This document shows, in pieces, positions 58,201 through 64,000 of a stretch of 64,000 nt of DNA. The stretch covers positions 1,910,001 through 1,974,000 of the forward strand of contig NC_134660.1 in the NCBI RefSeq assembly GCF_030463565.1, in the 5' to 3' direction. This DNA is from Pelecanus crispus. Lineage: Eukaryota; Chordata; Aves; Pelecaniformes; Pelecanidae. The position numbers were made by a program, and so were the translations under genes. Every line of letters starts with the position of its first letter. The first letter of the stretch is position 1. Below the pieces are notes generated by a model. That model had not been told where the DNA came from. It made no database searches and saw only the letters and a list, made by a program, of their open reading frames with translations.

Positions 58201-61200
58201 AATACATGCTTGAATCGCAGCCAAATTCACGTTTTATTTGGGCTGAATAACCCTCCGAGGTACTCCCCTCTGCTGACGATGTGGGGAATCTCTGATGTCT
58301 GTGCCCTGTTTAATTTCCTGCAGTTAGACGGGATGAGCGTAATCCCCAGAAGTATAAAGCCTGGTGCCACCAAGCAGCAGGAGAGGGGAATGTTGCTTTT
58401 CGCTCCTCAGTAACATGACCTGACCATCACTTTGTGAGCAGAGGGGCAATTACTTCTCTTAAGGGGAAATTGGTAAAAAGAGCCCCTGCTGTGGCCACAT
58501 CTGGCCTGAGCGAATCACCTCTGTGTTTGCTGCTGCCAGGGCTCCACCAGCCACCATGAGGGGAGCAAAGAGACCTCGGAGGTCGCCAGGTCGGAGGTGA
58601 AAGGCAAGAAGTCCTCAAGCCATGGCAGCAGCCACAAGGGGAAAAAGACGGGAAGCGGGAAAAGCTCCGTTGGCTTCAGCTCGGCTTCATCCAGCGGGAC
58701 CTTCCAGCCTGCAGGTAAGGGGTGAAGGAGAAGCAAGAGAGGAGGGGAAGAACGGGGGTGATGTTTTGCTCTGCTCCACTTTGATATCTCTGTATCTGTA
58801 AAGATATCCGTTCACCAGCTAGCGCCGTGAAACTTTGCTGATGGCTATTTCTTTAACCCCTTGAAGAGAAAGGGAAAAAGTCTTATTGCCACTAACTCCA
58901 TGCGCAGAGGAAAGAACGGAGTCAGATGAGTGTTACAGCTCCCCTCCTGTGCAGGCCTGCTGCACTGCAAGGAAAAACAGATCCAGATGTCTGAGTGGAG
59001 GGAGGAGGGAAGGGATACTGTGCACAGGCAATATGGGCAGCACCTGCCCTCTCCTCTGTAGGTGGGACTGTCTGCAGCAGTGTTTTAAGGAGTACTAGTG
59101 GAGAGACCTGGGCCAAAACCTGATATCCACGCTCCCCTGAGCTTTGAGTCAAAGCCTTGCAGGTCTCCCATCTGTTCTGACCTTGCTCAGTGCTTTTTTG
59201 AGCTGTTGTCGTAACAGCTAGCGTGTTTCATCTCCTGGGACCCTAATGGGGGCTGGAGGGACAGCGGTGATGCGGGGTCTGGGGGAGCAGACACGCGCAC
59301 GTTTGGATGGGGCGAAGCTGCTGGTGTGCACCTCTCGTGCTTGCTAGAGAGCATCAAAGCAACGGGGGCGGGGGGAGCGGGGCTGGAAGGTGACAAAGAT
59401 GTCCTTCAGCTCTGTAACGAGCCTGTGCCGGAGGACCTGCGCTGTGACCGTGCTTCTGTTGCCTTTTGGGCTGAGTTACTGCCACCACGAGCCTTTCTAC
59501 ATCTCCTTCCCCCAGGTACCTCCTGCAGCAACTTGCAGTGCTCCCAGGACTTTGTGACGTTCCCCAAGCTTGAGCAGGACGACGAGAAGTACCGGAAGCC
59601 CGTCTCTTCCTCCTCTTCTTCCCACTGCTCCCCTCTGTATGAAGGCCAGAAGGGGGACGTCTTCGAGCAGAAGGTGATCTTCTCAGGCTTTGGGTCCATC
59701 ATGCGCTTCTCCACCTCCGCGGTGAGCCAGCAGCGAGGCCGTGATGCTTCCCCTGTGGACTACAAAGCCTCGAACCCTGTCAGCGGCCCTTCGGTGGGGA
59801 GCAGCGGGGCCAGCGGTAGCAGCAGCAGCCACAAGCGCATGCCATCCCTCAGTATGGAGGAGGGAGAGGTGCTGAAGGAAAAGAAGCACAAGGGGAGCAA
59901 GAAGAACAAACACGGGCCTGGCAGGCCGAAAGGGGGCAAAAGCAAAGAGATTTTGGGTGCCCAGCTGGCTGGGTCCACGTCTACTTCCTCGTCGCCCTTC
60001 TCCGGGGGCTCTCTTGTTAGCTCCAGCATTGGCAACTCTTCACGGTCCTTCAGCCACACGGGGAATCTGCCCAGCCTCAGCATGGAGTCCCCGCTGCTGG
60101 GTTCAGGTATGTTCCCCTTAGGGCTCCAGGTGTGCATGGTTCCTCCCAGCCCTGCTGTCTTTTTCATCACATTTGGCTGGTGTCTGGACCTGTCTGCACA
60201 GAGTCCAGTCCCTTTAATTCAGTCCCAGGAGCTGTAAAAATCCACATCTGGGTCTCTCTTTTCCATCTTGGCCTACATCCTAGAACCTCCTCCGGGTCAG
60301 CTTATCTATCGCTGGAGCTGGGCTGCAGATCGGAGCTGGGGGGCATTTCAAACCCTTTTTGCTCAAGTGCTGGAAAACCTCAGCTAGCCAGAGCTTAATT
60401 TCCAAAGCGATAGAGAGAGAGATTTACGGGCCAAACCGGAACAACCACAGTCTGACCCCAAATGAGGGTATCTCGTTAAGTGGTTCAAGTTTAACCCCTC
60501 TTCAACCACATCCACGTAGGGTTGGGAGACTGGCACACCATTAACTGTGCTGAGAGGCTTATAGCTGTTCCCAGGCTGAGTCCCCTTCCCTGGCCTGGCA
60601 GGAGGAGGGCAGCCAGGATGCGTGGCAGGAAGGGGTTAAGGCAGCAGGCAGAGGAGGGGCCTGCTGCTCAGGGCTGAGGTTTGACACTGTTCTGGCAGCA
60701 GAACTTGTCATCGGCCTATTGTGGGTTGTTTGCAGATGCTCCAATTTAGGTCAGATTGCAGAGGGGGGGCGAGGTATAATTTTGTTGTGTGTGCGCCTGG
60801 GAGCCCTGGCCCATTTGTCTGCACTGCCTGAGAGAGGAGAGGAGCTGCAAGAATGGATGCAACTTCCATAATCATAACCTTAGGCCGATTTTTTTTTGCC
60901 TCCCCCTCTGGAACAACAAAGGGATGTTTCAAAGAGGAGGTGGCTGCCAGGCCATGCTCTCCTGCCTGCTTGTTCTCCCATTCTTCTCTTGCGGAGAGAT
61001 GTTGGCAGGGCTCTGGAGGACCTGGCTTTGGGCACTGCCTCTGCCGCATGCCTGAGCCAAGGGGAAGTCAGACGGGTCCCCTCCCTCAGCAGCAGCTCTC
61101 TCCTCACCCTTTCTTCCTCATTTGTCTGTCCGTACCCCACCGTGGTCCCTGGGCAGCACGGAAGGGTATGGGTTCGCTTAGCAGAGCGTGGTCTCTTGAC

Positions 61201-62616
61201 TAGCACGGGCAGCAGAGAGCAGGACTCTCCGAGTCCACTGCCCCCTTCTGCCACTGACTTGCACCTTCGGTGAGTCACTTTATGTGATTTCTTTGTTGGA
61301 TTGTATCGGGGTGCGAGGAACAGACAAGAGGGGGGCAGGGGCAAGGCTGGAAAAGTTTGTGATACCTTCTGAGAGAAGGATTGTGGGCTTTGACCACCCT
61401 CGCTGCACATCAGGCCATGAGATGCTGAAGTGCATGTTCCGCTTGGTGTTGTGCATTGGTGCCACCCTCCCTCTCTGAGATCAAGCCCTGCAGAAAACCA
61501 GCTGCTTCCAGGCCATCGGAGGGGAGCGTGGCTCTCTAACCCGTCTCCTCCCCTTGCAGGGATCTACACCAGTAACAAGGACCCTATTTCCCACGGGGGC
61601 GGAGTGCTCCGCGCTGTGTGCAGTACACCCCTCTCTTCCAGCCTGCTGGCACACCAGGGTACGTCGTCTCTCCCACAGCTCAACCGGTCTCCCTTTGCTA
61701 GCACCATCCCAGCTTCCTCCTCCTCGGTCTCCACCACGCAGGTAAGAGCATCAGGACCAGGAGAGGGACTGTAGTTCAGGAGAGCGTTGGGCGGAGCAGT
61801 CACTGGCAGAAGCAGGGCCAGTTTGTGGGCACAGAGGAGTCGCTTTTTCCACTTGGGAACAGCTCCTCTTCCTTCAGTTTGGAGGGGAGCTGCCAACTGC
61901 AGCTTCCCTTAGAGTCGGGGGAAAGTTGTAGGCAGTTTTGCACCACAGCCCACGCAGCCTGTTTCGGGGCGGGAGGAATTGCACCCTAAAAGGACGCGTT
62001 GCTTTCCATTGCCTGTAAGGGGAGCACAGACAACGCTCAGGTAGCAGAGGCCTGGCTGTCGGCGTGGGCTGTGTCCCATGCCGCTCGTCCGGGTCCTGCC
62101 CCCAGTGCCCACCAGTGCCAGCTCTACCTTCGCTCTACAGCACAGATAACTCGGTGGGAGGGCTCGCGCGTCCCAGCTGGGTGGGCTGTGCATGTGCCAG
62201 GAGACAGAGCCTTGTCCTTTGTCGGGAGCTCGCTGTGAGGGGTGTTTTACAGGGAGGAGAGAGTTAGTTTTACAGCCTCAGCGTTAACATGGCTCATTCA
62301 GACCTCTTGGCTCTGAGATGGGGCTGGGAAGATTTCAGCTGTCTAGTGAGACTTCCAAAGAGATATTTTTAACACTCTCTCAGGAGCAAGCTGGGTTCAA
62401 GAATCAGGAGAAGATGGAATAATGAAGTTATTTTCCTCTTGCGTTTTTGAGAAGTCGTTTCTCTCACTCTCTCTCTTTCTCCTTGTTTTGCCATGTAGGT
62501 GTTCTCACTGGCAGGTTCAACGTTTAGTCTCCCTTCCTCACATATTTTTGGAAGCCCCCTCGCATCTGGGCTATCAATCAACCCACTCTTAAATCAGTCG
62601 GAAAGCAGCCGGGCAG
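28179..62616 (+). CDS. MLLT6: MLLT6 (AF17), 12 coding exons, 3' part beyond window
   Basis: Joined exons: 28179-28287, 31940-32019, 37075-37129, 38734-38843, 39280-39383, 40095-40188, 41429-41536, 50698-50796, 58540-58714, 59516-60106, 61560-61741 and 62499-62616 (1825 nt, 608 codons plus one base). All introns are GT-AG and phases agree. Residues about 6-58 are a PHD finger, about 64-118 a zinc knuckle plus linker and about 119-184 an extended PHD: the PZP histone H3 reader of the AF10/AF17 family. A lysine/arginine-rich region and Ser-rich middle follow, with an AT-hook-like HGPGRPKG at about 444. It begins MKEMVGGCC like mammalian AF17 and unlike AF10, which has an N-terminal extension. 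In exon 4 it has the AF17-type residues ANVLTMEP and VLQYVPHDRF. AF17 is a nuclear chromatin protein of the DOT1L network and a KMT2A fusion partner in leukaemia. Human AF17 has about 1090 residues; the octapeptide/leucine zipper lies outside this window. Confidence 0.97.
28771..28923. repeat. 51-bp tandem triplicate in intron 1
   Basis: Three units start at 28771, 28822 and 28873, exactly 51 bp apart, differing at about one or two positions (TGCC versus TATC). Because 51 is 17 codons, every frame that is open stays open through the array. One frame repeats the peptide GPVPSARPRMAPGNPPG. There is no evidence that it is translated. Confidence 0.97.
30785..30975 (-). mobile_element. Ancient CR1-like fragment
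   Basis: CTTTGTCCAACCTAGTTTCAA, GTCTCAAGTGACTGGGATTC and CTAGGAGACTCC resemble the reverse complement of the CR1 3' region (GTCCAACC, then TCTCCAAGGATGGAGATTCC). Divergence is much higher than for the copies at 26.5 and 19.2 kb. Confidence 0.55.
31940..32019 (+). CDS. MLLT6: MLLT6 coding exon 2 (PHD1, second half)
   Basis: Acceptor TTCTTCCAG, donor GTGAGT. Encodes residues 37-63, ACYGIVQVPTGPWFCRKCES and QERAARV, completing PHD finger 1 with the C..C ligands of FCRKC. Ends in phase 0. Confidence 0.98.
32136..32290 (+). mobile_element. MIR-like SINE relic
   Basis: TAATCCCGGCTCTGCCTGTA followed by ATACAATAGGAATAATTGCA resembles the MIR sense sequence (TTCGAATCCCGGCTCTGCC, then AAAATGGGGATAATAA). 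Old and diverged. Confidence 0.45.
32560..32650 (-). mobile_element. MIR/L2-like relic
   Basis: ACACTTTACAAATGTTCTTA, AATTAATTCTGGCATTTCCC and GGTGAGGCAGG match the reverse complement of the L2/MIR 3' part (CTTTACAAACATTA, then GTGAGGTAGG). Confidence 0.45.
34205..34320 (-). mobile_element. Possible MIR/L2-like relic
   Basis: TTAAAGCGGTTTACAAGC and AATGAGATATGGAGGCATGG resemble AAAGCGCTTTACA and ATGAGGAAACTGAGGCACAG in that order and orientation. Confidence 0.4.
37075..37129 (+). CDS. MLLT6: MLLT6 coding exon 3 (zinc knuckle, first half)
   Basis: Encodes RCELCPHKDGALKRTDNG plus one base, with the CELC ligands of the zinc knuckle. The acceptor is the less usual TTTCAAG; the donor is GTGAGT. 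The protein is identical to mammalian AF10/AF17 here. Confidence 0.97.
37130..38733 (+). other. MLLT6 intron 3
   Basis: 1.6 kb of single-copy sequence with nothing recognised beyond the splice signals (acceptor CTTCCCCAG). Confidence 0.85.
38734..38843 (+). CDS. MLLT6: MLLT6 coding exon 4 (knuckle to extended PHD linker)
   Basis: Encodes GWAHVVCALYIPEVQFANVL followed by TMEPIVLQYVPHDRFNK (residues 82-118). The LTMEP and LQYVPHDRF forms are AF17-like rather than AF10-like. Donor GTAAGG; ends in phase 0. Confidence 0.98.
38844..39279 (+). other. MLLT6 intron 4
   Basis: A short intron of 436 bp with a strong T-rich acceptor (TTTTTTTTGCAG). No other element seen. Confidence 0.9.
39280..39383 (+). 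CDS. MLLT6: MLLT6 coding exon 5 (extended PHD, first half)
   Basis: Encodes TCYICEEQGRESKAASGACM followed by ACNRHGCRQAFHVTC (split codon). The C and H zinc ligands of the extended PHD are all present. Donor GTGAGT. Confidence 0.98.
39384..40094 (+). other. MLLT6 intron 5
   Basis: 711 bp, acceptor GTGTTTCAG. No repeat or other element recognised. Confidence 0.88.
40095..40188 (+). CDS. MLLT6: MLLT6 coding exon 6 (extended PHD, second half)
   Basis: Encodes AQMAGLLCEEEVLEVDNVKY followed by CGYCKYHFNKM, closing the PZP domain with the CGYC..H ligands. The EVLEVDNVKY segment is AF17-specific (AF10 has GNGADNVQY). Donor GTGAGT. Confidence 0.98.
40189..41428 (+). other. MLLT6 intron 6
   Basis: 1.24 kb with a strong pyrimidine tract before the acceptor ACCTCAG. 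Nothing else recognised. Confidence 0.85.
41429..41536 (+). CDS. MLLT6: MLLT6 coding exon 7 (basic/Ser-rich linker)
   Basis: Encodes 36 residues beginning KTSRHSGGSSFIAGRRSRST and ending HHERPKK. Mammalian AF17 has a long polyglycine insertion between RHSS and the FISGRRSRS block; here only two Gly are present. In phase at both ends (phase 0), so the exon could be skipped without a frameshift. Donor GTAAGA. Confidence 0.95.
48415..48580 (+). mobile_element. MIR-like SINE relic
   Basis: GATCTGAGCAAGTTCTCTCA, TGGTTTCCACATTTGTAAAA and TGAGATGTAGATATTAAAA correspond in order to the MIR sense words GACCTTGGGCAAGTTACTT, CTCAGTTTCCTCATCTGTAA and AATGGGGATAATAA. Confidence 0.6.
48600..48690 (+). mobile_element. 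Second MIR-like relic
   Basis: AACTAACTGGGCCACAGTTT followed by CCCCATCTTCCTGCCC resembles the MIR segment CTTAACC..GCCTCAGTTTCC and CCATCTGTAAAATGG. Shorter and weaker than the copy just upstream. Confidence 0.4.
50698..50796 (+). CDS. MLLT6: MLLT6 coding exon 8 (lysine-rich, likely NLS)
   Basis: Encodes SRKDKERPKQKHKKRPESPT followed by SLTPSSVPVAAEK (33 residues). The basic run resembles a bipartite nuclear localisation signal and matches AF17 (KDKERLKQKHKKRPESPP). The donor GTACCA is weak compared with the other junctions. Confidence 0.95.
50797..58539 (+). other. MLLT6 intron 8
   Basis: 7.7 kb. A MIR-like fragment lies at about 56585-56640 and a short CA run at 56284-56300. I see no additional coding exon. 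The acceptor is GCTGCCAG. Confidence 0.8.
56585..56640 (-). mobile_element. MIR/L2-like fragment
   Basis: AATAGAGGCACAGAGAGGGG followed by AAGTGATTTAG is the reverse complement of the MIR core words for GTGCCTCAGTTTCC and AAGTCACTTAACC. Confidence 0.45.
58540..58714 (+). CDS. MLLT6: MLLT6 coding exon 9 (Ser/Lys-rich)
   Basis: Encodes GSTSHHEGSKETSEVARSEV, KGKKSSSHGSSHKGKKTGSG and KSSVGFSSASSSGTFQPA plus one base. KGKKSSSH and FQPA align with AF17. Low complexity, as in mammals. Donor GTAAGG. Confidence 0.95.
58715..59515 (+). other. MLLT6 intron 9
   Basis: 801 bp with a strong pyrimidine tract before the acceptor CCCCCAG. Nothing else recognised. Confidence 0.88.
59516..60106 (+). CDS. MLLT6: MLLT6 coding exon 10 (large exon with AT-hook-like motif)
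   Basis: 591 nt, residues 312-508. Conserved blocks are FVTFPKLEQ, FEQKVIFSGFGSIMRFST, the AT-hook-like KKNKHGPGRPKGG (about 440-452), QLAGSTSTSSSPFSGGSLVS and LPSLSMESPLLGSG, all in AF17 order. The GRP core preceded by basic residues suggests minor-groove DNA contact. Long Ser runs lie between the blocks. Donor GTATGT. Confidence 0.97.
60107..61559 (+). other. MLLT6 intron 10
   Basis: 1.45 kb. A short MIR-like sense fragment may lie at 61245-61290 (TTCTGCCACTGACTTGCACC, then GTGAGTCACTT). Acceptor CCCTTGCAG. Confidence 0.8.
61560..61741 (+). CDS. MLLT6: MLLT6 coding exon 11
   Basis: Encodes GIYTSNKDPISHGGGVLRAV, CSTPLSSSLLAHQGTSSLPQ and LNRSPFASTIPASSSSVSTT plus Q (61 residues with the split codon). 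It is close to AF17 throughout (GIYTSNKDPISHSGGMLRAV). Donor GTAAGA; phase 0 at the 3' end. Confidence 0.97.
61742..62498 (+). other. MLLT6 intron 11
   Basis: 757 bp with a CT-rich tract before an unusual TAG acceptor (CCATGTAG). No other element recognised. Confidence 0.88.
62499..62616 (+). CDS. MLLT6: MLLT6 coding exon 12 (last in window)
   Basis: Encodes VFSLAGSTFSLPSSHIFGSP followed by LASGLSINPLLNQSESSRA plus one base, matching AF17 (VFSLAGSTFSLPSTHIFGTP). Donor GTACGT. The next exon, which in AF17 begins near EPDLEDCSF, lies outside the window. Confidence 0.95.
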
Positions 62617-64000
62617 GTACGTGAATCAGAAGGTATGTGAGTTTGGACTTCCAAAGGGGTGTCCCTGGAAGAGTCGAGACAACTGCATCCATAGTTCTCC
62701 AGCTGCACTCCCTGCTTGCTCCCATCCCATGCGTGTGAGAGCCCAGGGCTAGGAGAGAGGGACAGTGGCTTTTTCCCCAGGGCAGGGGGTGCTTGTGTTT
62801 GCCTTAATGAAGTGCTGGCCTGCAGTCCTGTAAAAGCATACCTGCTGGTGTGTCCACTGGATAATGTGTGGACATACGCTAGAAAAGTGCAAGAATGTAA
62901 GTCCTTCCCTACAGAAATTTGTTGTCTTTTTATGCCCTAAAGCTGTGCAAACCTAGTGAAAACTACTGTCAGCTTTTGCTTGCTCAAAACAAGTCAGAAG
63001 GTTTTGCTGGGGTTCTGTTTTCTGGTTTGTTTTTTGGTTTGTTTTTTTTTTTAATGAGAGATATCTCATGCTTAATTTTCATCTTCCATTTCTGTTTTGA
63101 GTTACTTTCTGCCCTTCCCCTTTGGCTTTGTCATGAATGCAACAAAATCCACTGTTTTCAACTTCCAAACACAAATGTGCCAACACCGAATTACTTACAA
63201 CTGCTCATTTTTTCCCACCAAGGCAAATTCATTTTTCTTGGAAAATTGCCTGGTTAATAAGCAGGAAACTTGAAGCATCGTAAGATTGCTTTTTTCCCAA
63301 AACAGAGTGGGCCTGATTTTTGCTTTGCACCAGTCGTTAAACAAAAGCACCCTCCTGATTTTCAGATGTTGCAGCTAGTGGTGCAACTGTCTCGTGCTCC
63401 CCTAGCCCAGAAATGTTGGCAGCTCAGCATGCTGGATGCTGAACTGCTGGGAGGTAAAACTCTGCCCAGTGTCACACTGAGTGGCAAGCACTTTAAAGCG
63501 CACAGTCCTCGTTAGAGGTGGCTCCGAGTTCTCCGGATAATCTGACACCAGTGTGCCCTTTATTTGCCTTAACAAGTGTGCATGCCTGCATGTAAAGCAT
63601 GAATGAACACGTATGCTTACTTATGACCTTTGCAAGCCCGTGGAAGGTGCCTGCCTGTCTCTCCGTGTGTCACTGGCAGCATTTTGTCTGTATGCCGCCG
63701 CCGGCAGCTTGCATCTGCTTTGAGTGCAACGGGAAAGTACCTGCACAGCTGACCCCAGTGGGAGTCAGGGCCGCTGCACGGGAGCTGTGAGTCAGGAGTG
63801 ATTCAGTCACCTGGAATTAAGGAAAGAATGGGATGATTCACAAAGAGTTATTCTTCCCTCATGGCGATCGACGAGAGAGAGATGACCCACTGCCACTTCC
63901 CCTTTGCTGTTATTTTGGCAAGGTGCTGACAGGAGAAGGAAGAGAGTCAACTGTCAGGAATAGCCCTGTGGTTCAGGCACAACACGGAGGCTCGGCAGCC
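62617..64000 (+). other. MLLT6 intron 12, incomplete
   Basis: At least 1.38 kb. No further MLLT6 exon could be recognised before the window end; a T run lies at 63042-63052. Confidence 0.8.

Noticed and set aside
28179-62616. Calling the plus-strand gene MLLT10 (AF10)
   Set aside because: The start MKEMVGG, ANVLTMEPIVLQYVPHDRF, EEEVLEVDNVKY and GIYTSNKDPISH are AF17 forms; AF10 differs at each.

Overview
This is a vertebrate genomic window, almost certainly from a bird. It carries chicken-repeat-1 (CR1) LINE 3' ends, old MIR/L2-type relics and no mammalian SINEs. Its base composition is extremely GC-rich and full of homopolymer runs, as on avian microchromosomes. There are no bacterial-type operons, no CRISPR and no prophage. 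Two protein-coding genes can be supported, arranged head-to-head.

Left part (about 0-6.2 kb): a single-exon gene on the minus strand (CDS 3213-5363). Its C-terminal half matches EPOP (C17orf96, the PRC2- and Elongin BC-associated protein). Its N-terminus is a complete SKI/SNO/DACH-type domain like that of the paralogue SKIDA1. Mammalian EPOP as I know it lacks this domain, so the bird gene looks like the ancestral form. A CCAAT box, a TATA-like element, a GC box and a CRE-like site lie at 6.04-6.18 kb in the right orientation for its promoter. The flanks are packed with A, T, G and C runs.

Middle (about 6.2-28 kb): intergenic. I see no convincing gene. It holds minisatellites (10.86, 15.5, 16.2-16.6 and 19.97 kb), a GGAT microsatellite (16.96 kb), a CR1 with a rearranged internal junction (19.2-19.95 kb), a younger CR1 whose terminal ORF2 frame is still open (26.5-27.0 kb), a second CR1 tail (27.1 kb) and AT-rich single-copy DNA (10.9-14.4 kb) that could contain enhancers.

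Right part (28.18 kb to window end): MLLT6 (AF17) on the plus strand. Twelve coding exons with GT/AG junctions and consistent phase cover about 608 codons, a little over half the protein. They encode the PHD finger-zinc knuckle-extended PHD (PZP) histone reader, a basic region, the serine-rich middle and an AT-hook-like motif. The C-terminal octapeptide/leucine-zipper region lies beyond the window.

The pair mirrors SKIDA1-MLLT10 on human chromosome 10, as expected if a two-gene block was duplicated early in vertebrates. Both products are chromatin regulators: the EPOP/SKIDA1 family acts with PRC2, and the AF10/AF17 family reads histone H3 and works with DOT1L. I found no unprecedented system. 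The most interesting points are the DACH-domain EPOP, the linked duplicate pair and several unusual repeat structures.
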